A DNA stretch of 64,000 bases, taken from assembly GCF_036924515.1 (NCBI RefSeq), contig NZ_JAZHRR010000001.1, positions 3,691,001 through 3,755,000 of the forward strand, in the 5' to 3' direction. The DNA is from Bradyrhizobium sp. AZCC 1610. GTDB lineage: Bacteria > Pseudomonadota > Alphaproteobacteria > Rhizobiales > Xanthobacteraceae. A program made the position numbers and the translations under genes. The stretch's first letter is position 1. Each line of letters opens with the position of its first letter. The notes under the pieces were generated by a model, which did not search any database, had not been told where the DNA came from, and saw nothing but the letters and a program-made list of their open reading frames with translations. Below, one piece after another: positions 18,748-27,321 of the stretch.

Positions 18748-19878
18748 ATGATCAAACTGCCGCATGAATCCCCCGGCGCCACGCTGCGCTATGCGCTCCA
18801 CCCCGACGCGACGGCCATCGCCGCGATCGAAGAAACCTTTGCCGCGTATGAGCGCATGATGGCGATTCTCGCGGAGGTTGCCCCCGTCGGCGCCAACCTC
18901 GTCGCGCTTCACGCCCAGGCTTACGAAAAGATTCGTGCCGAGACCGGCCTGCCGGCCCGCCTGGTGACGCTCGGTTTGCGCGACCGCGCCAACTACGTGG
19001 CGGGCGCCGCGCCGCGCCGCATCCCGCTCGATGACAAACTGTTCGCAATCAAGGGACCAACTTCACTGACGATTAGCACTGTCCGCGGCCGCATCTTGGT
19101 GCCGTTCGAAATACCCGGCTATCTTGCCGGCTGGGAAAGTCCCTTCCCGGCTCACCTGGTCTCGGACGGCCGCGCTTACGAAATCCACATCGCCGTCAAA
19201 TCGAAATCCACAGCACCGGAGGAGAAGACCATGGTTCACGAGGGTATCCTTGCACGTATGGGCAGACTTCTTGCCGCCATCGCCAGCGAGACCATCGACA
19301 ATGCCGAGAACAGCAACAAGGTCGCGCTGGTCAAGCAGGCGATCCGCGAGATCGACGCTGGCGCCGATGAGGCGCGCCATGCGCTTGGCAAGTCGCGCGC
19401 CGAGGAATTCCGCCTCAAGCGTCGGCGCGAGGAGCTCGATGCCGAAATCGCCGGGTTGACCGACAAGATTCGTCTCGCAGTTGCGGAAAGCCGCGAGGAT
19501 CTCGCGCGCGCCGGCGTTGCACGGCAAATTGATTTGGAATCGCAAGGCACTGCACTCGAACGCGCGATGGATTTCATCGAGCTCGAAATCGAGGAGCAGA
19601 CCAAGGCCTTACAGGCGATGCTTGGCGCGCGGCGTGAAGCCGAAACCCGTCTCGCCGATCTCGAAGCGAGCCTCGAAAAGCATTCGCCGCAGGAAACCGG
19701 ACGCGCGGCTGGCGCGACTAAAACAGTGAGTCCCGATCGGGCAATGGCGGCGATCGCACGCGTCACCGGCGTGCCGGCGGCCGGCGTGCCCGGCGACAAG
19801 GAACTCGACGAACTCGACCGGTTGCACCGCGAAAAGGAAATCGCGGCCCGCCTTGAAAGGATCAAGTCGCAGCAATGA
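18748..19878 (+). CDS. TnpB-like N-terminal domain fused to PspA/IM30
   Basis: 376 residues from ATG 18748 (a GTG at 18730 would add six). Residues 1-155 resemble the N-terminal half of TnpB/IS605-OrfB proteins: TLRYALHPDATAIAAIEETF, then TGLPARLVTLGLRDRANYV, then a beta-rich WED-like part (RRIPLDDKLFAIKG, TISTVRGRILVPFEIPGYL, HLVSDGRAYEIHIAVK). The RuvC nuclease and zinc-finger domains are absent. From 19231 onward is a PspA/IM30 protein of about 215 residues, a helical coiled coil that binds stressed membranes (MVHEGILARMGRLLAAIAS). The internal ATG at 19231 has a perfect GGAGG 8 nt upstream, so PspA may also be made alone. The stop overlaps the next gene as ATGA. The TnpB assignment is by pattern recognition only. 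Confidence 0.75.
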   Translation: MIKLPHESPGATLRYALHPDATAIAAIEETFAAYERMMAILAEVAPVGANLVALHAQAYEKIRAETGLPARLVTLGLRDRANYVAGAAPRRIPLDDKLFAIKGPTSLTISTVRGRILVPFEIPGYLAGWESPFPAHLVSDGRAYEIHIAVKSKSTAPEEKTMVHEGILARMGRLLAAIASETIDNAENSNKVALVKQAIREIDAGADEARHALGKSRAEEFRLKRRREELDAEIAGLTDKIRLAVAESREDLARAGVARQIDLESQGTALERAMDFIELEIEEQTKALQAMLGARREAETRLADLEASLEKHSPQETGRAAGATKTVSPDRAMAAIARVTGVPAAGVPGDKELDELDRLHREKEIAARLERIKSQQ

Positions 19879-20534
19879 GTGCCCTGACCGACATCCTGCT
19901 GGCGCCGGACGTGCGGCCCTTCGCCGCGGCTGCCGCGATCATGGTGGCGCTCGGCGGCATCGAATTGCTGGCAACGCTGGTCGGCTTCTCGATCAGCGAA
20001 CTGGTCGGCAAGGAAGTCACCGTCGAGGCCGACCACGGCAACGGCCTCGGCGGCCTGTTCCTGTGGATCAACGCCGGACGTCTTCCGCTGTTGATCCTGA
20101 TCATCCTCGCGCTCGGTGTGTTCTCGATCGCGGGATTCTTCCTGCAAGGCCTCGCGCACGGTGTGGGGCTCTCGGTACCGGTCTCGATCGCCGCGCTTGC
20201 CGCCGCAGCCTTGAGTCTCCCCGTCATCCGGGTCACCAGCCGCGGCATCGCCCGCATCATCCCGCGCGACGAGACCTATGCCGTGGACGAGGCCGATTTC
20301 ATCGGTCACGTCGCCGAAGTTTCGATCGGGCCGCTCGACCAGGGGCTGCCCGGCCGCGTCCGTCTCAAGGATGTCTTCGGCAACTGGCATTCTCTGGTGG
20401 CACGCGCCAGCCCCGAGTCCACGCCGCTTCCGGTCGGCGCCAGCGTGTTGCTGGTCGACCGTGACGCCAAGAGCTTTATCGCCATTTCCGCACCCGCCGA
20501 CCTCATTGCGCAACAACGATCAGACAGGGCTTAA
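19875..20534 (+). CDS. YqiJ-like OB-fold membrane protein
   Basis: 219 residues. Membrane helices at about 14-36, 68-92 and 97-113, then a soluble C-terminal NfeD/OB-like domain (about 135-200: ADFIGHVAEVSIGPLDQGLP, SVLLVDRDAKSFIAI). Proteins of this type (YqiJ) are encoded with YqiK flotillins and are thought to anchor or regulate flotillin assemblies. The ATG overlaps the pspA stop by 4 nt and the flotillin gene starts 3 nt after the stop, so the three genes form one operon. Confidence 0.82.
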   Translation: MSALTDILLAPDVRPFAAAAAIMVALGGIELLATLVGFSISELVGKEVTVEADHGNGLGGLFLWINAGRLPLLILIILALGVFSIAGFFLQGLAHGVGLSVPVSIAALAAAALSLPVIRVTSRGIARIIPRDETYAVDEADFIGHVAEVSIGPLDQGLPGRVRLKDVFGNWHSLVARASPESTPLPVGASVLLVDRDAKSFIAISAPADLIAQQRSDRA

Positions 20535-20537
20535 CAC

Positions 20538-22301
20538 ATGTGGGAACTTGCAGTACCCGTCGCTATTGGCGTCATTGCCATTCTTGTTATTGGTCTCCTG
20601 CTTGCCAAACTCTACCGCCGTTCGACGCGTGACGAAGCCTATGTCCGCACCGGCCTCGGCGGCCAGAAAGTCGTCCTCGACGGCGGTTCGCTCGTCCTTC
20701 CGGTTTTCCACTCGACCGCCGCGGTCAACCTGAAGACGCTGCGGCTCGAGGTCGCTCGCGGCGGCCCGGATTCGCTGATCACCAAGGATCGCATGCGCGT
20801 CGATATCGGCGCCGAATTCTACGTGCGCGTCAAACCCGACGCTTCGTCGATCGCGCTCGCCGCGCAGACGCTGGGCAGCCGCACCAACAATGCCGGCGAA
20901 CTGCGCGAGCTGATCGAGGCCAAATTCGTCGACGGCCTTCGTTCGGTGGCCGCTACCATGAACCTCGAAGAGCTGCAGGAGCAGCGGGCGACCTTCGTCA
21001 AGTCGGTGCAGGAGGCGGTCGGCGCCGACATCCAGAACAACGGCCTCGAGCTCGAGTCAGTGTCGCTGACGCGGCTCGACCAGAGCGACATCAAGCATTT
21101 CAATCCTAGCAATTTCTTCGACGCCCACGGTCTGACGACGCTGACCAAGATCACCAGGGAACGCGAACAGGAACGCAACCAGATCGTCCGCACCACCGAG
21201 GTCAACATCGCGCAGCAGGACCTCGTCGCCCGCCAAACCACGCTGACGATCGAAGCCACCAAGCGCGAGGCGGAACTGGCGCAGCAGCGCGACATCGCCA
21301 ACAAGACCGCCGCGATGCGCGCGCAGACCGCACAGGTCGAGCAGACCGCACTGCAGAACGAAGCTGAATACCGTATCCAGCAGGAACTGGCGGTCGCCAA
21401 CAAGCAGACCGAAGCCAATCAGGCCCGCGACACCAGAAAGATCGAGGCCGACCTCGCGGTGAAACGGCGGAATACCGAAATGGAGCGCGACCTGCAGATC
21501 GTCGCCCAGGAAAGCGCGATCGCGGTTGCGACCAAGAGCAAGGAGCAATCCGAGGCGCAAACCGTCGCCGAGACGGCGCGCGCGCTTGCGATTGCGGCCG
21601 AGGAAAAGGTCACCACCGCAAAAGCCGTCGAAATCGCCGAACGCGACAAGATCATCAACGTGATCGCGGCGCGCAAGGCCGCCGAAACCGAGGCGATGCC
21701 GATCACCGTGATGGCGGAAGCCGAAAACCAGGCCGCGACCAACAAGGCGGAAGCCATCACCATGCTGGCCAAGGCCGACGCCGATGCGGCGATCACCCGC
21801 GCCACCGGCGTCAAGTCGCTCGGCCAGGCCGAGGCCGAAGTGGCGGCGTTGAAGGCGGAAGCCCGCAACAAACTCTCCGCGGAGATGATCGAGTACGATA
21901 TCAATCTCGCCCGCATCAACATCATCCCGAATGCGCTGGCCGAAGCGGTCAAGCCGATCGAGAAGATTTCGGACATCCGGATCTTCGACACCGGTGGCAT
22001 GCTCGGCCGCGGCGGCGGCAATGGCGCCATGAATGGCCACGGTAACGGCCTTGGCCTCGGCGACGGCCTTGCGGCGCAGTTGCTGTCGGTCTCGGCCTTC
22101 AAGCCGATCATCGACAAGATCCTCGCCGAGGGCGGCTTCGCCGCCGGCCCTGACGCGCTGACCACCCTGACCAATGCGCTGGCCGCGCAGCAACTGGCGG
22201 CTCCCGCCGAGCCGCTCGCTATAGAGGATGCAGATGAAGTGGTGACGCCGCCCGCCACCATCTCCGGTACGGGCAAGGCGACGCTCGGCCCCAAATCGTA
22301 G
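20538..22301 (+). CDS. Flotillin family protein, YqiK type
   Basis: 587 residues. One N-terminal membrane helix (about 3-24) is followed by an SPFH/band-7 domain (about 30-200) and a very long Ala/Glu-rich coiled coil (about 205-460) with flotillin-type EA repeats. A Gly/Asn-rich segment (GRGGGNGAMNGHGNGLGLG) and a short C-terminal domain follow. Flotillins form large oligomeric cages at the inner membrane and organise membrane domains. With PspA and the OB-fold protein this is a membrane-integrity module; a terminator follows. Confidence 0.92.
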   Translation: MWELAVPVAIGVIAILVIGLLLAKLYRRSTRDEAYVRTGLGGQKVVLDGGSLVLPVFHSTAAVNLKTLRLEVARGGPDSLITKDRMRVDIGAEFYVRVKPDASSIALAAQTLGSRTNNAGELRELIEAKFVDGLRSVAATMNLEELQEQRATFVKSVQEAVGADIQNNGLELESVSLTRLDQSDIKHFNPSNFFDAHGLTTLTKITREREQERNQIVRTTEVNIAQQDLVARQTTLTIEATKREAELAQQRDIANKTAAMRAQTAQVEQTALQNEAEYRIQQELAVANKQTEANQARDTRKIEADLAVKRRNTEMERDLQIVAQESAIAVATKSKEQSEAQTVAETARALAIAAEEKVTTAKAVEIAERDKIINVIAARKAAETEAMPITVMAEAENQAATNKAEAITMLAKADADAAITRATGVKSLGQAEAEVAALKAEARNKLSAEMIEYDINLARINIIPNALAEAVKPIEKISDIRIFDTGGMLGRGGGNGAMNGHGNGLGLGDGLAAQLLSVSAFKPIIDKILAEGGFAAGPDALTTLTNALAAQQLAAPAEPLAIEDADEVVTPPATISGTGKATLGPKS

Positions 22302-22303
22302 TC

Positions 22304-22372
22304 GAACGGCGGCGACGCCGTTCAAAATCGAAATCAAATGAGGCCTGCCGCGGCGACGCGGCGGGCTTTTTC
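22304..22372 (+). terminator. Double hairpin terminator of the flotillin operon
   Basis: A first hairpin GAACGGCG-GCGA-CGCCGTTC (22304-22323) is followed by GCCTGCCGCG and CGGCGGGC arms (22343-22366) and TTTTTCTT, a typical Rho-independent terminator. Confidence 0.85.
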
Positions 22373-22446
22373 TTGGCGTCTCTCTTGGGCCTTGTCAGGA
22401 GACAGGTGGGTTTGCAGGCGGGCTTTGGCCGTCGTGTGGTTCCTTA

Positions 22447-22501
22447 TTGCAAATGCCTCTCATTAGTGACACTAATTGCAACTAATTCGCAATTGCAACT
22501 G
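22447..22501. promoter_or_regulatory. TTGCAA-type palindromes upstream of the haem peroxidase
   Basis: ATTGCAAATG at 22447-22456 and the 19-base imperfect palindrome ATTGCAACTAATTCGCAAT at 22476-22494, followed by TTGCAACT to 22501. The element resembles the box at mntH (AGTTGCAAATG and TTGCAAT on the mntH strand). It sits 15-70 nt before the peroxidase start, in promoter position, so Mn-dependent control by Mur is a reasonable guess. Confidence 0.55.
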
Positions 22502-22515
22502 AGGGGAGCGGTCGA

Positions 22516-24519
22516 ATGCGCCAGTTCAAGCGGACTTGGGCAAACCAAGACAGAGACCATGACGATTTTCACTTCGGCGATTTTTTCGGCCATTCGCACC
22601 GGCCGCATGAGTCTCATGGCTCGCATGGCCATCACGGTTCGCCGTGCCAACCGGGTCCGCAGCCGGTAAAAATCGAATACCGCAGCTTCGACGGCTCGCA
22701 GAACAATCAATCCGATGCCACCCTCAACGCTGCCGGCACCGAATTCGGACGTATCGGCGAGGCGCATTTTGCCGACGGCATCTCCGTCCCGCTCGGCGGC
22801 AACAATCCGCGCACCATCAGCAATCTTGTGGTCGGCGCCGGCGATCCTGATGTGGCGAACCCGGAAGGTGTCTCCGCCTTCATGTACGCTTGGGGCCAGT
22901 TCATCGATCACGACATGACGCTGACCCGGACCGACGGCGTTAGCGACATCAGCGTCGTGGTTCCCGAGGGCGATCCCGTGCTTCCCGCCGGCACCATTAT
23001 TCCGATCACCCGCGCGGTCATCGATCCCACGACTGGCGCGGGCACATCCAATCCAGCCATGGCGGTCAATTCCAATACCGCCTGGCTAGACGCCTCGATG
23101 GTCTATGGGTCCAGTGCGGCGACCGCCGCCAGCCTGCGCACCGCCGACGGCCACATGCTGACGTCGCAGGGCAACAACCTGCCGATCGTCAATGGCATGG
23201 TCGTGGCCGGCGACGCCCGCGCAGCAGAGAATCCGGCGCTCACCGCGCTGCAAACGCTATTCGTGCGCGAACACAACTATCAGGTCGACAAACTGCACCT
23301 CGAGCATCCGAACTGGAGCGGCGACCAGCTCTACAATCACGCCCGCGCTATCGTGACGGCGGAAATCGCCAACATCACCTATTCGGAGTTCCTGCCAAAC
23401 CTCGTCGGCAAGAACGCGCTCACGCCCTATGACGGCTATGACCCCAGTGTCGATCCCCACCTGTCGCTGGAATTCGTCGCCGCGGCGTTTCGCTTCGGAC
23501 ATTCGATCGTGTCGGGCGAAACCGAAGGCCTTGCGGAAAACGGCGAAGTCATCGCCGGCTCCGAGGAAGACCTGAAGGACGTATTCTTCCAGCCGGCGGC
23601 AAACTTCAACGACAATGGCGGCGCCGATGGGCAATTGCGCCACCTGGCCGCCGATCCATCACAAGCACTCGACGCGCGCATCGTCGACGACTTGCGCAAT
23701 TTTCTTTTCGACCCACCGGTGTCGCTGGATCTCGCCGCGATCAATATCCAGCGCGCGCGCGACCTTGGCCTCGGCACGCTCAACCAGACCCGCGAAGCGC
23801 TCGGCCTCGACCCCTACACGGATTTCAGCCAGATCACGAGCGACCCGGAGACGCTGGCCGGACTGAAAGCGGCTTACGGCAATGTCAACAATGTCGGCCT
23901 GTGGACCGGCGGCCTGTCGGAAAATCATGTCCCTGGCGCGCTTGTCGGCGAAACCTTCCAGGCCATCCTAACGATGCAGTTCGAGGCGTTGCGCGATGGC
24001 GACCGGTTCTGGTTCGAGAATCAGGGGTTCGATTCCAGGACCTTGTCCGAGATCAAGGGCACCACGCTGGCAGATATCATCCTGCGCAATACCGACACCA
24101 AGCATATCCAGGACGATGTCTTTGTCACCTATACGAGGCATACCGGCCTTGCCGGCGGCGTGGAGTCGGAAGATCCCGAAGCCCGCCAGATCGTCATCGG
24201 CGCCAATGGCAACGACACGTTGATCGGCGGTCCGCAGGGCGATTATCTATTCGCCGGAACCGGCAAGCAGACGATGACGGGGAATGACGGCGCTGACCGA
24301 TTCGTGTTTGACTTCGGATCCACCAAAGCTGAGATCACCGACTTCGATCCCGGCATCGACATGCTGGTGTTTGAGAACGCCGGCCGTCTGGACTTTTGCG
24401 ATGTGAAAATCTGGGGCGGCCATGGAAACACGGTGGTCCAGGTCGGTGACGACCGGATCGAACTGACCGGCGTGCGGCCTCATGAACTCACAAAGCACGA
24501 TTTCCTATTCGACATTTGA
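22516..24519 (+). CDS. Animal-type haem peroxidase with RTX tail
   Basis: 667 residues. A His-rich segment (13-41, eleven His) precedes the animal haem peroxidase domain (about 55-545). The distal His132 lies in WGQFIDHDMT with the calcium-ligand Asp beside it; the proximal His329 is in AFRFGHS. A short RTX region (about 562-597: GANGNDTLIGG, GNDGADRF) and a final beta domain indicate calcium-dependent folding and type I secretion; there is no N-terminal signal. The same architecture is known for Mn(II)-oxidising peroxidases of Aurantimonas and Erythrobacter. No type I secretion genes are in the window. The upstream TTGCAA boxes suggest a metal link. Confidence 0.9.
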   Translation: MRQFKRTWANQDRDHDDFHFGDFFGHSHRPHESHGSHGHHGSPCQPGPQPVKIEYRSFDGSQNNQSDATLNAAGTEFGRIGEAHFADGISVPLGGNNPRTISNLVVGAGDPDVANPEGVSAFMYAWGQFIDHDMTLTRTDGVSDISVVVPEGDPVLPAGTIIPITRAVIDPTTGAGTSNPAMAVNSNTAWLDASMVYGSSAATAASLRTADGHMLTSQGNNLPIVNGMVVAGDARAAENPALTALQTLFVREHNYQVDKLHLEHPNWSGDQLYNHARAIVTAEIANITYSEFLPNLVGKNALTPYDGYDPSVDPHLSLEFVAAAFRFGHSIVSGETEGLAENGEVIAGSEEDLKDVFFQPAANFNDNGGADGQLRHLAADPSQALDARIVDDLRNFLFDPPVSLDLAAINIQRARDLGLGTLNQTREALGLDPYTDFSQITSDPETLAGLKAAYGNVNNVGLWTGGLSENHVPGALVGETFQAILTMQFEALRDGDRFWFENQGFDSRTLSEIKGTTLADIILRNTDTKHIQDDVFVTYTRHTGLAGGVESEDPEARQIVIGANGNDTLIGGPQGDYLFAGTGKQTMTGNDGADRFVFDFGSTKAEITDFDPGIDMLVFENAGRLDFCDVKIWGGHGNTVVQVGDDRIELTGVRPHELTKHDFLFDI

Positions 24520-24598
24520 TGCGAATCCGTCAGCAGGAAGCACGTGCCGGATAAAGCACACGTGCCGGATAAAGCCCGGCATGACGGAAGGTGAAACA

Positions 24599-24629
24599 CC
24601 TCCACACGTTTCGCGTGTGGAGGTTTTTT
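24599..24629 (+). terminator. Rho-independent terminator after the peroxidase gene
   Basis: Perfect 10-base stem CCTCCACACG/CGTGTGGAGG, 5-base loop, six T residues. Upstream, CACGTGCCGGATAAAGC occurs twice in tandem (about 24541-24575). Confidence 0.93.
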
Positions 24630-24721
24630 GTTTGCAAAAAGCTTGTCGGGAAACGGGTGGGTTGGATCGTCCTCAAGCCAGACAATGAGGTGAAAATCGA
24701 ATCGCTTCAGGAAATCCAGCC

Positions 24722-25966
24722 ATGTCAGCCGATGCGACTCCTCGCCTGCCCGCAACCTTCAACCGCCTGGCCTGGTCCAACCTCGCCGCGCAGTCGGCCG
24801 AACAGATCGCGCTGGCCGCAGCCCCGATCGTTGCGGTGCTGCTGCTCGGCGTCGGCGAAGGCCAGACCGGCCTGCTGCAGACCGCGCTGACGTTGCCCTT
24901 CATCCTGTTCGCGATCCCGGCAGGTCTGCTCGCCGACCGCATCTCGCGGCGCTGGGTGATGGCGGGCTCCGAGGCGCTGCGGGCCGCGGCGTTGGCCGGC
25001 ATTCTGCTGCTGATCTGGCTGGGCCAAATGACGCTGCCGCTGCTCTCGTTACTCGGCTTCATCGCAGTCTGCGGAACGGTCGCTTACAGCGTCGCCGCGC
25101 CCGCTTTGGTGCCGTCGCTGGTGACGTCGGAACAATTACCTGCGGCGAACGCGCGGATTGAACTCGCGCGCACGATCGCATTCGCCAGCGGTCCGGCGCT
25201 CGGCGGCGTGCTGGTCGGATGGGTCGGCGCCGCGCCCGCCTTCGGATTTGCCGCGGCGTTGTCCGTGATCGCAGTCGTGCTGCTGTCGGGCATCTATGAG
25301 CCGGCGCGCGCGCCCGCGCCGCGGCGTCATCCGCTGCAGGAAATCAGGGAAGGCGCCGCGTTCGTGCTGCATCACCCGCTGCTGCGGCCGGTGTTCATCA
25401 CGCAGTTCATCTTCAACACGGCGTCGTTCCTGCTGCTCGCCGTGTTCGTGCCCTACGCGGTGCGCCATCTCGGCCTGTCGGCTACCGGCGTCGGCGTGAC
25501 GCTTGGGATGTATGGCCTCGGCATGGTGGCGGGCGCGCTCGCGGCGACGCGGATAATGAAGCGGCTGACCTTCGGAATCGTCATCGGGCTCGGACCCGTC
25601 ACCGGCTTCGTCGCCGCGCTGGTGATGGCGCTGACGACCATTGCGCCGACGCCATGGCTGGCGGCCTTAAGCTTCTTCCTCCTCGGCGCCGGTCCGATCC
25701 TGTGGGTGATCTCGACCACCACCTTGCGGCAATCGGTGACGCCGCCATCGTTGCTCGGGCGCGTCTCCGCCATCAACATCATGAGCTATGGCGCCCGTCC
25801 GCTCGGCTCCGCGCTAGGTGCCATCGTCGGCGGCCTCTACGGCGCAGAGGCATGCCTCTATCTGGCAGCCGCGATCTTCGGCGCCCAGGCGCTGGTGATC
25901 CTGCTGTCGCCGGCGGTCTCGCTGGCGCGGCAGCCGGATATGGTGGGGGAGCCGGCAGGCTGTTAG
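24722..25966 (+). CDS. MFS transporter, EntS/MFS_3 type
   Basis: 414 residues with 12 predicted membrane helices and the loop-2 motif GLLADRISRRWVM typical of MFS. The overall pattern (AAPIVAVLLLGVGEGQTGLLQ at the start, LGRVSAINIMSYGARPLGSA near the end) resembles the EntS/enterobactin-exporter-like group, which exports siderophores, drugs or metabolites. Substrate unknown. It has its own upstream region after the peroxidase terminator and is 140 nt before a second MFS gene. Confidence 0.88.
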   Translation: MSADATPRLPATFNRLAWSNLAAQSAEQIALAAAPIVAVLLLGVGEGQTGLLQTALTLPFILFAIPAGLLADRISRRWVMAGSEALRAAALAGILLLIWLGQMTLPLLSLLGFIAVCGTVAYSVAAPALVPSLVTSEQLPAANARIELARTIAFASGPALGGVLVGWVGAAPAFGFAAALSVIAVVLLSGIYEPARAPAPRRHPLQEIREGAAFVLHHPLLRPVFITQFIFNTASFLLLAVFVPYAVRHLGLSATGVGVTLGMYGLGMVAGALAATRIMKRLTFGIVIGLGPVTGFVAALVMALTTIAPTPWLAALSFFLLGAGPILWVISTTTLRQSVTPPSLLGRVSAINIMSYGARPLGSALGAIVGGLYGAEACLYLAAAIFGAQALVILLSPAVSLARQPDMVGEPAGC

Positions 25967-26063
25967 CCGGCTGGTTGGCGCACAACGGGAGCCGTCATTG
26001 ACGGAGCGAACAGGTGTTTTGTTCCAAAATGTCCTTCGAGGGCAATTACCGCTGTCCGGTTTC

Positions 26064-26094
26064 TTTTATATGATATATATCATTTCATATAAAA
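26064..26094. promoter_or_regulatory. AT-rich palindrome upstream of the Bcr/CflA gene
   Basis: Arms TTTTATATGA and TCATATAAAA, 11 bases apart, contain ATGATATATATCAT, itself a 14-base palindrome. It ends 12 nt before the ATG, in strongly AT-rich DNA against a GC-rich background. It looks like an operator for a dimeric repressor (MarR, TetR or PadR type); no regulator gene is adjacent. Confidence 0.7.
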
Positions 26095-26106
26095 GCGGGA
26101 ACCCTC

Positions 26107-27321
26107 ATGGCCGACCAAACTGCAGCAATCGATGCCCGCCCTCGTTCGGAAGCTTCCTCCACCGTCCTGCAGATCGCGGTGCTCGCAGGCCTTGCAGCCA
26201 CAGGCACGCTCGCCACCAACATCCTGCTGCCGTCGCTGCCGCAGATAGCGATTTCGCTAGAGGTTTCGAGTGCGGCGGTCACCGCAGCGATCACGGTCTT
26301 CCTCGCGGTGTTCGCGATCGGTCAGCTCGTGGTCGGGCCGATCTCGGACCGCTATGGCCGCCGATGGCCGGTCCTGACCGGATTTGCAATCTTCTTCGCC
26401 GGCAGCATCTGGTGCGGCCTCGCCAGTGATTTGCCGAGCCTGCTGATCGGCCGTGTCATCCAGGCGGCCGGCGCCTGTGCCACATCGGTGCTGTCCCGCG
26501 CCATCGCCCGCGACCTGTTTTCCGGGCCTGCTCTGGGCCGCGCGATGGCGCTGATCATGATCGCGATGTCGGCAGCGCCGGGCTTTTCGCCGTTGCTCGG
26601 CGGTGCGCTCGACCACACTTTCGGCTGGCGCTCCGAATTCGCATTCCTCGCAACTTTCGCCGGGCTCGGCGCCCTCGCCTACGGCATGGTGTTCGGCGAG
26701 ACCCATCTCGCGACACGCACCCCGCTCGATCCGCGGGCCATCGCAAAGACGTACTTCGCCCTGCTCCGCGACCGCCGCTTCGTGGTGCCGGCAGCGACCG
26801 TCAGCCTGATCCTGGGCGCGCTGTTCTCGATTTTTTCGGCCGCGCCCCGCGTGCTGATCGAAGCGATGCATTTTACGCCGATTCAACTCGGCCTGTTCTT
26901 TGCGGGCACGGTGCTGATCGTATTCATCGCCGGTATACTCGCGACCCGGCTGGCCCCACGCTATGGGCTCGATCGTTCGATCCGGGGCGGACTGTTCACC
27001 GCCGCCACCGGCAGCTTCGCGATGCTGCTGGTCTCGCTATACAACCCCTCTTTCCTGCCATTTCTTGCGGCCATGAGCGTATTCCTGCTCGGCATGGGCA
27101 TCGTCGGCCCGTTAGGCACGGCGCAGGCGCTTTCCCCGTTCGGCGACAGAGCGGGCGCGGCATCCGCGCTGGTCGGCTTCTGGCAGATGATGACGGCCGC
27201 CACCGGCGTCTGGCTCGCGGCGACAATCTCGCATGAAGCGCTGTTCGCGCTCGGCGTGGTGCTGACGGCGTTCTCGCTGCTGGCGGTCGGGCTCTACACG
27301 ATGCGGACGAAGGCCGGCTAG
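26107..27321 (+). CDS. Bcr/CflA family multidrug efflux MFS
   Basis: 404 residues, 12 membrane helices. GPISDRYGRRWPVLTG is the MFS loop motif, and the N-terminal LATNILLPSLPQIA and RVIQAAGACATSVLSRAIARDL match Bcr/CflA proteins, which are proton-driven exporters of drugs and sulphonamides. Probably controlled through the palindrome immediately upstream. The stop overlaps the convergent hydrolase gene by 4 nt. Confidence 0.9.
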   Translation: MADQTAAIDARPRSEASSTVLQIAVLAGLAATGTLATNILLPSLPQIAISLEVSSAAVTAAITVFLAVFAIGQLVVGPISDRYGRRWPVLTGFAIFFAGSIWCGLASDLPSLLIGRVIQAAGACATSVLSRAIARDLFSGPALGRAMALIMIAMSAAPGFSPLLGGALDHTFGWRSEFAFLATFAGLGALAYGMVFGETHLATRTPLDPRAIAKTYFALLRDRRFVVPAATVSLILGALFSIFSAAPRVLIEAMHFTPIQLGLFFAGTVLIVFIAGILATRLAPRYGLDRSIRGGLFTAATGSFAMLLVSLYNPSFLPFLAAMSVFLLGMGIVGPLGTAQALSPFGDRAGAASALVGFWQMMTAATGVWLAATISHEALFALGVVLTAFSLLAVGLYTMRTKAG

